A program made the position numbers and the translations under genes. The notes under the pieces are model-generated. The model did no database searches, had not been told where the DNA came from, and worked only from the letters and a program-made list of their open reading frames with translations. A stretch of 64,000 bases of DNA from Novosphingobium pentaromativorans US6-1. Its GTDB lineage: Bacteria; Pseudomonadota; Alphaproteobacteria; Sphingomonadales; Sphingomonadaceae. Shown in pieces: positions 1 to 7,554 of this stretch. The DNA lies in the NCBI RefSeq assembly GCF_000767465.1, contig NZ_CP009291.1, positions 744,001 to 808,000 on the forward strand, written 5' to 3'. Within the stretch, counting starts at the first letter, position 1; each line of letters starts with the position of its first letter.

Positions 1-1305
1 CTTGCCAAGTGGCTGGTCAAGGAGGGTGACGAAGTCTCCTCCGGCGATATCCTCGCCGAGATCGAGACCGACAAGGCGACGATGGAATTCGAAGCCGTCG
101 ATGAAGGCACGATAGGCAAGATTGTCATTGCCGAAGGTACCGAGAACGTGAAGGTCGGCACCGTGATCGCCGTCCTTGCCGGTGAAGGCGAAGATGCGTC
201 GGCCGTGGCCGAAAGCGTTTCGCAAGCTCCTGCCCCGGCGCCCGCTTCCTCCGAGCCTGCCAAGGCAGAAGAAGCCCCGGCCTCTGCGCGCAAGGATCCG
301 GAAGTGCCGCATGGCACCAACATGAAGACCTCGACCGTTCGCGAAGCCCTGCGCGACGCGATGGCCGAGGAAATGCGCCGCGACGAACGCGTCTTCGTGA
401 TGGGCGAGGAAGTCGCCGAGTACCAGGGCGCCTACAAGGTGACCCAAGGGCTGCTCGAGGAATTCGGACCCAAGCGTGTCATCGACACCCCGATCACCGA
501 ATACGGCTTTGCCGGCATCGGCACCGGTGCGGCGATGGGCGGCCTGCGTCCGATCGTCGAGTTCATGACCTTCAACTTCGCCATGCAGGCGATTGACCAC
601 ATCATCAACTCGGCTGCCAAGACGAACTACATGTCCGGTGGCCAGATGCGCTGCCCGGTCGTGTTCCGCGGCCCCAACGGCGCGGCTTCGCGCGTGGGCG
701 CGCAGCACTCGCAGAACTACGGCCCGTGGTATGCCAACGTGCCCGGCCTCGTGGTCATCGCGCCGTACGACGCGTCGGACGCCAAGGGCCTGCTCAAGGC
801 GGCGATCCGCAGCGAAGACCCGGTGGTCTTCCTTGAAAACGAACTGATCTACGGCCGTTCCTTCGAGCTGCCGGAACTTGACGACCATGTCCTGCCGATC
901 GGCAAGGCGCGCATCATGCGCGAGGGCAAGGACGTCACCATCGTTTCGTACTCCATCGGCGTCGGCCTGGCGCTGGAAGCCGCCGAACAGCTGGCCGGCG
1001 AAGGCATCGATGCCGAAGTCATCGACCTGCGCACCCTGCGTCCGCTCGACAAGCAGACAATCCTGGAAAGCCTCGCCAAGACGAACCGCCTTGTCGTTGC
1101 CGAGGAAGGCTTCCCGGTCTGCTCGATCGCTTCGGAAGTCATTGCGATCTGCATGGAAGAAGGCTTCGACGATCTCGACGCCCCCGTCCTGCGCGTGTGC
1201 AACGAGGACGTTCCGCTGCCTTATGCGGCCAACCTTGAAAAGGCCGCGCTGATCGACACGCCCCGCATCGTCGAGGCAGTCAAGAAGGTCTGCTACCAGG
1301 GCTGA
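1..1305 (+). CDS. pdhB: Pyruvate dehydrogenase E1 component, beta subunit with N-terminal lipoyl domain (5' partial)
   Basis: Forms, with E1-alpha, the thiamine-diphosphate decarboxylase that feeds acetyl groups into the pyruvate dehydrogenase complex in the cytoplasm. The reading frame is open at base 1, so the true start lies upstream. The first ~60 residues are a biotinyl/lipoyl domain with the ETDKAT motif, and the lysine codon to be lipoylated is at 73-75. An Ala/Pro-rich linker follows, then the transketolase-like pyrimidine-binding and C-terminal domains. E1-beta with a fused lipoyl domain is a known alphaproteobacterial arrangement. The lipoyl segment is nearly identical to that of the E2 gene at 49781-51091. 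A strong terminator follows the stop. Confidence 0.96.
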   Translation, partial: LAKWLVKEGDEVSSGDILAEIETDKATMEFEAVDEGTIGKIVIAEGTENVKVGTVIAVLAGEGEDASAVAESVSQAPAPAPASSEPAKAEEAPASARKDPEVPHGTNMKTSTVREALRDAMAEEMRRDERVFVMGEEVAEYQGAYKVTQGLLEEFGPKRVIDTPITEYGFAGIGTGAAMGGLRPIVEFMTFNFAMQAIDHIINSAAKTNYMSGGQMRCPVVFRGPNGAASRVGAQHSQNYGPWYANVPGLVVIAPYDASDAKGLLKAAIRSEDPVVFLENELIYGRSFELPELDDHVLPIGKARIMREGKDVTIVSYSIGVGLALEAAEQLAGEGIDAEVIDLRTLRPLDKQTILESLAKTNRLVVAEEGFPVCSIASEVIAICMEEGFDDLDAPVLRVCNEDVPLPYAANLEKAALIDTPRIVEAVKKVCYQG

Positions 1306-1335
1306 GCCCACAGACTTTCAGGCCAGGAATGACAA

Positions 1336-1367
1336 GGGCCGCCGGTATCATCCCGGCGGCCCTTTTT
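1336..1367 (+). terminator. Rho-independent terminator of pdhB
   Basis: A perfect 10-bp GC stem (1336-1345 pairing with 1353-1362) encloses a 7-nt loop and is followed by five T residues. It sits 30 bases after the pdhB stop and before the convergent TadE-like gene. Confidence 0.9.
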
Positions 1368-1418
1368 CATGGCGTGGACGCTGCATCGATGCAGCACGCT
1401 GTCAGAAGGGAAGGGTGG

Positions 1419-1868
1419 TCAGCTGTCCTTGAGCAGGAAGACGGGCCGCTTGTACTTGATCTGCAGCAGGTTGCCCGGGACGAAGGCCAGGTAGTCCGGC
1501 GCATCGTAAGTGACACTGATCTGCATCTCGAGGGCATCGGCGATCCGGCTCGTCTGCGACGTGACGGTAATGCCCAGTCGGTCGGTATTGAGATTGTACC
1601 GTGAACCGGCCCCGCGCGAGCGCATCCAGGTTGAAATCAGGTCGGCCTGGCTCGCATGGCCTCGTTGATACTCGACCACAGCAAATCGCGCGCCATCCGA
1701 GGCGAGGTTGCGGATTGCGTTCCAGTTCTGGATCTGCATCCCGATCTGGAGGACGCCGATCAGCAGCGTGAAAAAGAGCGGCGCGAGCAGGGCGAACTCG
1801 ACGAGAACCCCGCCGCGTTCGTCCCGGTGGAAGCGCGCAAGGCGCCGCTGCGAGAAGAAGCCTCCCAT
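1419..1868 (-). CDS. TadE-family pilus assembly protein
   Basis: Small (149 aa) single-pass membrane protein of the TadE/TadF pseudopilin type, normally part of Flp/Tad pilus assembly. The N-terminus has a basic segment, then GGVLVEFALLAP, which matches the prepilin-peptidase-like G-xxxx-E-F pattern, followed by a hydrophobic helix and a soluble domain. The ATG at 1868 is preferred because AGGTG lies 5 bases upstream. A GTG one codon earlier is also possible. It overlaps the stop of the second TadE-like gene, so the two are probably translationally coupled. Last gene of a three-gene minus-strand cluster. Confidence 0.85.
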   Translation of the reverse strand: MGGFFSQRRLARFHRDERGGVLVEFALLAPLFFTLLIGVLQIGMQIQNWNAIRNLASDGARFAVVEYQRGHASQADLISTWMRSRGAGSRYNLNTDRLGITVTSQTSRIADALEMQISVTYDAPDYLAFVPGNLLQIKYKRPVFLLKDS

Positions 1869-2323
1869 CACTGCACCTGGATCGTGCGCTCGACACGATA
1901 GTTCAGGGCCTTGCCCACGCCGAAGCGGGTCCAGATCGGCGTGTAGGTATCGGTCACGTCGAGCAGGACATATTGATAGATCGGCTGATCGGTGTCGCAG
2001 GTGGATGCATCCGCAGTCAACTGGCTGGAGAGGTTGCAGCGAAACCGCTGCTGCAGGGTCACCTCGTTGTCGGCGAGACCGAGCGAGTCCCTGATGACGC
2101 TCTTCATCGTGTCCGAGGATGTGCCAGAACCGGCTGCGGCGGCCAGCACGATGCCTTCGGCCTCGCTCGCTGCGCTCTGCAATTCCTGCTGGCGCGAGAC
2201 GATCCGGCCGACTTCGAAGGTACCGAGCGCCATCAGCACGATAACCGGTGCGACGATGGCGGTTTCAACGGCCATCACGCCTTTCAGGTCGCTAACCATG
2301 CGGCGCAGGCCATGACCGATCAT
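1868..2323 (-). CDS. TadE/TadF-like pilus assembly protein
   Basis: 151-aa protein with a short basic N-terminus, a G-xxxx-E pattern (GVMAVETAIVAP) and one transmembrane helix, then a soluble domain with two cysteines (CNLSS, STCDT). This is the usual minor-pseudopilin layout of the Tad system. The ATG at 2323 overlaps the stop of the upstream TadG-like gene as ATGA, so the longer frame opening at 2443 is rejected. Its role is inferred from family and neighbours: a membrane or periplasmic component of a pilus or secreted-surface structure. Confidence 0.82.
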   Translation of the reverse strand: MIGHGLRRMVSDLKGVMAVETAIVAPVIVLMALGTFEVGRIVSRQQELQSAASEAEGIVLAAAAGSGTSSDTMKSVIRDSLGLADNEVTLQQRFRCNLSSQLTADASTCDTDQPIYQYVLLDVTDTYTPIWTRFGVGKALNYRVERTIQVQ

Positions 2324-3624
2324 GCCACGAGCCTCACGATGGGAGTGGAGGTGCCGAGCAACGAGCTGTCGTCGTAGTCGCACAAGGTGCGAAGGTAGGC
2401 GCTGCCGCGAATGTCGAGCGTATAGGCCGAGATCTGGAAGCACAGCTTGCTGGTGGTGCCGGAGTCGCCGTTGATCTGGACGTCACCGTTGGGAAGGTAG
2501 AGCACGCCCTCGATGTTCAGGTTGGTGTTGCCGTTGATCTGGTGCGAGGCAGGCTCGGTTTCATCGGTCTTGTCCTCCATGAACAGCATCTGCGAAAGGC
2601 GATCCGCATCGGCCGCATAAGGCGTGCTCTGGAAGTCGGCAGCCTGCATCGGCGTCAGCGTTATCGAGCCCGTCGCCCCTTCGCCGCCCAGCTTGATTTG
2701 CGCGCCTTTGCGCAGCACGAACAGAACGTTCTTTCCCACGACCGTTGCGTTGGTGGACAGGTCCAAGGTGCCGCCATCGATGAAATAGATGCCCGAGTTG
2801 AAAGTCGTGGCGCACTTGGCGGTATAGCCGCCGACATATTTGCCGGGAAAAAGATTGGCGATCGCCTTGTTGCCATTGCCATCGCAGTACTTGGCCTTTG
2901 TCTGGTCCGCAGTGCTGGAATCCGGCTCCGGGATGGGAATGTCGGAATAGACGTCGGTGAGGCCAGAAGCATTTTCTGTGACCGTTCCTTGGAGGCTCTC
3001 GGGTACGTCCACTGTACCGCATGCTGCAATCGAGGTGGTCTCGACCGTCGCACTGCCGTCGATAGTGATGGCATCGTCGCTGCATGAAAGGGCGCCCAGG
3101 CCGCAATTGGCAATGACGTGTGCGTTACCGCCGATCTGGAATGTGGTGCCGTCCTGCTTCAGGGTGATCAGGCAGGCATGGAACTTGTTGCCTTCCTTGA
3201 AGCGGGCCTGCGCGCGCGCCATCACGGTTGCCGACTGGTTGAGCAGCAAGCCGGTGAAAGGCAGCTTCTTCGTCGCCGTAGCCGTTACCAGAACGCTGTT
3301 CGCCGTGCCGCCATCGAAGTTCGCCAGGCTGATCGTGGGAGCGCTCGCGAAAGAGGCGGTGATCTTCTGATTGGCGTTGAATTCCTGCTTGGCGCGCGTT
3401 TCGTAGTCGGCATCGTCGCTGTAGGCCAGCGCCCATGCGCCGCCGATTGCGGCCTGGTCGACCGAGTGTTGCAACTCGCGCTGCCACATGTACCATTGGG
3501 CTGTGTCGACGCCATAGCCCATGGCTCCGATGAGGGCGGGCATGCCGAGCGCCACCATCATCATGGCGTTGCCGCTCCTTGCGGAGAGCAGGCTTTTCAT
3601 CAGGCAGCGGATCCGTCGGAACAT
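2320..3624 (-). CDS. TadG-like pilus assembly protein
   Basis: 434-aa protein, first gene of the three-gene Tad cluster. Residues ~10-35 hold the TadE/TadG-like N-terminal membrane anchor (SGNAMMMVALGMPALIG then GYGVDTAQWY), as in TadG-related proteins. The rest is a long extracytoplasmic region with several cysteines and repeated INGN/IDGS/IRGS beta-type stretches. I see no clear von Willebrand A metal site. The ATG at 3624 is chosen because a TGAGGA Shine-Dalgarno lies ~9 bases upstream; a TTG at 3639 overlaps that site. No tadABC, rcpA or flp pilin gene is in the window, so the rest of the machine must lie elsewhere. Confidence 0.8.
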   Translation of the reverse strand: MFRRIRCLMKSLLSARSGNAMMMVALGMPALIGAMGYGVDTAQWYMWQRELQHSVDQAAIGGAWALAYSDDADYETRAKQEFNANQKITASFASAPTISLANFDGGTANSVLVTATATKKLPFTGLLLNQSATVMARAQARFKEGNKFHACLITLKQDGTTFQIGGNAHVIANCGLGALSCSDDAITIDGSATVETTSIAACGTVDVPESLQGTVTENASGLTDVYSDIPIPEPDSSTADQTKAKYCDGNGNKAIANLFPGKYVGGYTAKCATTFNSGIYFIDGGTLDLSTNATVVGKNVLFVLRKGAQIKLGGEGATGSITLTPMQAADFQSTPYAADADRLSQMLFMEDKTDETEPASHQINGNTNLNIEGVLYLPNGDVQINGDSGTTSKLCFQISAYTLDIRGSAYLRTLCDYDDSSLLGTSTPIVRLVA

Positions 3625-3772
3625 CGGAAATATCCTCAAGGCGCCTCAATCGAATATTCACTATCTCGGGCAACGAGATTTGCATTGAATGAAACATTTT
3701 AGTTAACCCTTGTTAAATGGTGTTGCATTTGGGCGTACTTGCACAACCGGCCTCGCAGGTTAGAGAGGCGCT

Positions 3773-4474
3773 GTGTCACAAGATTCCCCCCCGCGACCGA
3801 TGTCCGCAAACGCCATCGAAGAGAGCTTGCTTGCCAGTTTGCCGCTGAGCCAAAGACTGGCGCTGGCCTATGCCCCAGGCTCGGCGCGCCTGCCCACGCT
3901 GGCCCTGTTCGCGCTCGATACGCGTCTGGCCGGGCTGCTGCGCCATTCCAAGGAGCCGATGCTGGCGCAGCTGCGCCTTGCCTGGTGGCGCGAGAACCTC
4001 GATCGCGATGCATCCGAATGGCCTGCGGGCGAACCCTTGCTGGCCGCGCTGCGCAGTTGGGACGGCCAGCACAAGGCGCTCTCGGCGCTCGTCGATGGCT
4101 GGGAAGCCTTGACCGGGCATGCGCCCTTGCCGCCCGAAGCCTTGGGTCAGATGGTAGAGGGGCGCGGGGCCGCATTCGCGGCGTTGGCCTCCGCGCTCGG
4201 CAGGCCGGGCGAAGCGCAGGCTTGCGCCACGATCGGCCGGAAATGGGCGATGGCCGACCTCGCCACGCGCCTGCGCGACAAGAGCGAGACCGAGGCCATA
4301 CGTGCCATGATCGCAGAGGACGCGACGCGCAGCCCGCGCGTTTCAAGACCGCTGCGGCCGCTACTCGTGCTGCACGGTCTTGCGCAAACTCGGCAGGCCA
4401 GGGGCGATGAGAAAGCCGCGCAGTCCCCCGCGGCGCTGCTCAAGGCCATGCGGCTCGGTATTCTGGGCTTTTGA
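3773..4474 (+). CDS. Squalene/phytoene synthase-superfamily protein (NDUFAF6-like)
   Basis: 233-aa all-alpha protein resembling the squalene/phytoene synthase superfamily, best seen at QLRLAWWRENLDR. The two Asp-rich metal motifs needed for head-to-head prenyl condensation are not visible, so it is more like the non-catalytic NDUFAF6-type branch linked to respiratory complex I assembly. The function is therefore uncertain. The GTG at 3773 is chosen because GAGAGG lies ~5 bases upstream; an ATG at 3800 is the alternative. Transcribed divergently from the Tad cluster across an AT-rich 148-bp gap. Confidence 0.7.
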   Translation: MSQDSPPRPMSANAIEESLLASLPLSQRLALAYAPGSARLPTLALFALDTRLAGLLRHSKEPMLAQLRLAWWRENLDRDASEWPAGEPLLAALRSWDGQHKALSALVDGWEALTGHAPLPPEALGQMVEGRGAAFAALASALGRPGEAQACATIGRKWAMADLATRLRDKSETEAIRAMIAEDATRSPRVSRPLRPLLVLHGLAQTRQARGDEKAAQSPAALLKAMRLGILGF

Positions 4475-4547
4475 CCTGCTGACCAGATTGTAATTTCAAA
4501 GGCGGAGACCATCGCACTAGGCATCGCGGGGTGATGCAGAGGCGTTC

Positions 4548-5006
4548 GTGAACAGACTGGTCCTGGGCGCGCTGGCTGCGCTACTGCTTGTCTCGCTCGG
4601 CCTGTTCTGGATGCAGGGCCGCGCCGAAGTGGAGGAGGGCGCCCCGCCGCCTGAGGAAGCTACGGCGCAACCCGACGAATTTCCAAGCGCGGCGATAGAG
4701 GATCTGGTCGGCCCGGAACCGCCCGAAGCGACCGAACTCAGCCGCGAGCAACGGCGCTTTGCCCGTTATGACCATGACAGCGACGGACGCATCACCCGCA
4801 ACGAAATGCTGTCGACCAGGACCGCGGGATTCCGCAGGCTCGACAAGGACGGCAACAACCTGCTCACGTTTGAGGAATGGGCCGTCACGACCGTCGACAA
4901 GTTCGACCATGCCGACGTCAACGGCAACGACTGGCTGACGCCGGAGGAGTTCCGCCGCACGGCGCCGCCGCGCCGGTCCGGTCCCAAACCGCGTTGTTCG
5001 TGCTGA
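4548..5006 (+). CDS. EF-hand domain protein, membrane-anchored or secreted
   Basis: 152 aa. Starts with a hydrophobic signal or anchor segment (residues ~4-22), then a Pro/Glu-rich spacer and three consecutive 12-residue EF-hand loops at residues 75-86, 99-110 and 123-134, each with Asp at position 1 and Glu at position 12. Probably binds calcium outside the cytoplasm. GTG start. It is convergent with trmFO, the two stops being 6 bases apart. The target is unknown. Confidence 0.8.
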   Translation: MNRLVLGALAALLLVSLGLFWMQGRAEVEEGAPPPEEATAQPDEFPSAAIEDLVGPEPPEATELSREQRRFARYDHDSDGRITRNEMLSTRTAGFRRLDKDGNNLLTFEEWAVTTVDKFDHADVNGNDWLTPEEFRRTAPPRRSGPKPRCSC

Positions 5007-5012
5007 AGCGCT

Positions 5013-6389
5013 TCAGGCCGCCGGGGCCAGCGTTTGCAACCAGGCGCCGATGTCTTGCTTGGCCCGCTCGGTATACGCTTCCTTGCGCTGCTTCTTCTTG
5101 ACCTCGTGAAGCGGCGGAAACAGGCCGAAGTTCACATTCATCGGCTGATAGCTTTCGGCCTCAGCGTCGCCGGTAATGTGCGAGAGCAACGCGCCCATCG
5201 CCGTCGTCGGCGGCGGTCCCTGCCACTCGAGCCCACCCAGTTCGGCAGCGGTCATCAGGCCGGCCATCAGACCGACCGCGGCGCTTTCGACATAGCCCTC
5301 GCATCCGGTGATCTGCCCGGCAAAGCGAACGTGCGGCGCGCTCTTGAGCCGCAGCTGCCGGTCGAGCAGGACCGGCGAATTGAGGAAGGTGTTGCGGTGC
5401 AGGCCGCCCAGGCGAGCGAATTCGGCCTTTTCGAGCCCGGGAATGGTGCGGAACAGGCGGACCTGCTCGGCATGCTTGAGCTTGGTCTGGAAGCCCACCA
5501 TGTTCCACAGCGTACCCAGCTTGTTGTCCTGGCGCAGTTGGACGACGGCATAGGCCCAGCGCCCGTTGGGATGTTCCTCGGTCGCCCAGTGCGGGTTGTC
5601 GAGCCCCACCGGCTTCATCGGCCCGAAGCGCAGGGTGTCGACACCGCGTTCGGCCATGACCTCGATCGGCATGCAACCGTCGAAGTAGGGGGTGTTGGCT
5701 TCCCACTCCTTGAACGCGGTCTTTTCGCCATCGAGCAGGGCCTGGTGGAAGGCCAGATACTGGTCCTTGTCCATTGGACAGTTGATGTAGTCCTTGGCTT
5801 CCCCGCCGAACTTGGAGGGCTTGTCCCAGCGCGAGGCCTTCCAGCAGATGTCCATGTCGATGGTGTCGTGGTAGACGATCGGAGCGATGGCATCGAAGAA
5901 GGCGAGGCTATCCGAGCCGGTCGCCTTGCCGATGCTGCCGGCCAGTGCTTCGGCCGTAAGCGGCCCGGTGGCAACGATGGTCAGGCCGCTATCGGGCAGG
6001 GTGTCGATGCGCTCGCGCACGATGTCGAGCGTCGGCAGCGACTGGAGGCGGGCTTCGACTTCGGCGGAGAATACCTCGCGGTCGACTGCCAGCGCCGAAC
6101 CTGCGGGCACCTGCGCCTTGGCAGCCGCAGCCATGATCACCGAATCGCAGCGGCGCATCTCGTGATGGAGCAGGCCAACCGCGTTCTTCTCGTCGTCGTC
6201 CGAACGGAAGGAATTGGAGCAGACCATCTCGGCCAGGCCGTCGGTCTGGTGCGCCGGGCTGCGTTCTCCCGTGCCGCGCATTTCTGACAGGCGCACGCGA
6301 AGGCCGCGCCGCGCGAGTTGCCAGGCCGCCTCGCTGCCTGCGAGGCCGCCGCCGATAATGTGAACGTCGTATTCGGGTTGTGCTGTCAT
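5013..6389 (-). CDS. trmFO: Methylenetetrahydrofolate--tRNA-(uracil-54 C5)-methyltransferase TrmFO
   Basis: Folate- and FAD-dependent enzyme that makes ribothymidine at tRNA position 54. 458 aa, the usual length. The N-terminus has the dinucleotide-binding motif [16 protein letters not shown], followed by the family signatures CSNSFRSDD and [11 protein letters not shown], and the C-terminus has [14 protein letters not shown]. The ATG at 6389 gives the standard N-terminus. Presence of TrmFO rather than TrmA fits an alphaproteobacterium. Confidence 0.97.
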   Translation of the reverse strand: MTAQPEYDVHIIGGGLAGSEAAWQLARRGLRVRLSEMRGTGERSPAHQTDGLAEMVCSNSFRSDDDEKNAVGLLHHEMRRCDSVIMAAAAKAQVPAGSALAVDREVFSAEVEARLQSLPTLDIVRERIDTLPDSGLTIVATGPLTAEALAGSIGKATGSDSLAFFDAIAPIVYHDTIDMDICWKASRWDKPSKFGGEAKDYINCPMDKDQYLAFHQALLDGEKTAFKEWEANTPYFDGCMPIEVMAERGVDTLRFGPMKPVGLDNPHWATEEHPNGRWAYAVVQLRQDNKLGTLWNMVGFQTKLKHAEQVRLFRTIPGLEKAEFARLGGLHRNTFLNSPVLLDRQLRLKSAPHVRFAGQITGCEGYVESAAVGLMAGLMTAAELGGLEWQGPPPTTAMGALLSHITGDAEAESYQPMNVNFGLFPPLHEVKKKQRKEAYTERAKQDIGAWLQTLAPAA

Positions 6390-6531
6390 GGGCCAAGGCC
6401 CCTAGCCGCTCTTTGCGCGCAGCGAAAGGGAATGCAAGTTGGGCGTGCCGGGACGAGGGGGATTGCATGGCAGGCCAAAACCGTGACAAGCGCAGTCGAC
6501 GAATTCGGCCCCGGACAGGAAGACCCAGCGA

Positions 6532-7182
6532 ATGCCAAGGCGCGCACTCATCGAAAGAAGGCCCTGGCTGCTGGGCAGTGTGCTTGCCGCGCTGGCTTTC
6601 ATCTGGCTCGAAAACAGCCGGTTTCCGGGCCTTTACCTGCTTGGCCTGAAAGCCGCGCCTCTGCTATTGCTCGCGGTCTATGCCGTCCTGCGCCATCGCG
6701 GCAACGACACCCGTATGCTGGCGGGAATGCTGGCATGCGAAGGGGTCGGAACGGCCCTTTACGACTATCTCCCTTACGCCTCGATCGTCCTGATCATCAT
6801 CGGCTTCGGCCTGGGGATCGGGCTTTTCACCTCGCATCGCCGTGCGCAGTTGACCGGGTCGCAGAAAGCCGCCGTCACCGCGATCCTGCTGATCACGCCG
6901 GTGATCGGTTTTCTCCTGGCATCGCCCGAAATGCGGATGACTGCGCTCGTCTTCATGGTTGCCGTTGGCGGCATGGCCGCAAGCGCCTGGGCGAGCACCT
7001 TTCCGCGCTACCGGGTGGGGGCAGGGGCTGTGGTCATCATGGCCGCGAACCTGCTTGCCATCGCAGCGGGGGGCCTCATGCAGCGTGAGCTGTGGATGGC
7101 GCATTTCGCCTGGCCGCTGTTCTACTTCGGCAACCTGATGCTTTCCACCGGCGTGACCGTGGAACTGCGCTCACGCCGATAA
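6532..7182 (+). CDS. YhhN/TMEM86-like integral membrane protein (possible lysoplasmalogenase)
   Basis: 216 aa with about seven or eight predicted membrane helices covering nearly the whole protein. Spacing of LLGLKAAPLLLLAVYAV, an acidic residue in the CEGVG segment, FGLGIGLFTSHRR and a C-terminal FYFGNLML fits the YhhN/TMEM86 family, whose vertebrate member hydrolyses lysoplasmalogens. The match is by pattern only and the expected Asp-rich spot is weak. Divergent from trmFO; its stop is 3 bases from the convergent DUF952 gene. Confidence 0.6.
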   Translation: MPRRALIERRPWLLGSVLAALAFIWLENSRFPGLYLLGLKAAPLLLLAVYAVLRHRGNDTRMLAGMLACEGVGTALYDYLPYASIVLIIIGFGLGIGLFTSHRRAQLTGSQKAAVTAILLITPVIGFLLASPEMRMTALVFMVAVGGMAASAWASTFPRYRVGAGAVVIMAANLLAIAAGGLMQRELWMAHFAWPLFYFGNLMLSTGVTVELRSRR

Positions 7183-7185
7183 AGG

Positions 7186-7554
7186 TCAGTCGAGCCCCGG
7201 CAGGATGACGCATCCCGAAGTATCGCGCCAAACCGGGCCGTGCGCGGTAACGGCGCTGAGCGGCAATGGTGCGTAAAGGTGCGGGAACAGCGCGCCTCCG
7301 CGCGAGACTTCCCACTTGAGCGCGTTGGCGACCGCCGCAAGGTCGACGCAGGCGATATGCAGGTCCTCTTGTCCGGCGAAGTGTTTGTCCAGTGTTCCCT
7401 GGACTTGTCCCGCGGCGGACAAATGCACGAAACCATCGGCAAGATCGACCGGCGCCCCTGCAAAACTGCCGTTTTCGAGCAGCTGTGCCATCTGGGCCCC
7501 GGTCAGGATCTTGTAGGCCAATGTCTCGGTGGACACCGGCCTTTCGTCCGTCAT
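7186..7554 (-). CDS. DUF952 domain protein
   Basis: 122-aa small cytoplasmic protein of the DUF952 family. It shows the family landmarks DLADGFVHLSAAGQV near the middle and FPHLYAPLPLSAV toward the end. The biochemical role is unknown. Its ATG overlaps the gyrA stop codon as ATGA, so it is co-transcribed with and translationally coupled to gyrA. Confidence 0.85.
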   Translation of the reverse strand: MTDERPVSTETLAYKILTGAQMAQLLENGSFAGAPVDLADGFVHLSAAGQVQGTLDKHFAGQEDLHIACVDLAAVANALKWEVSRGGALFPHLYAPLPLSAVTAHGPVWRDTSGCVILPGLD

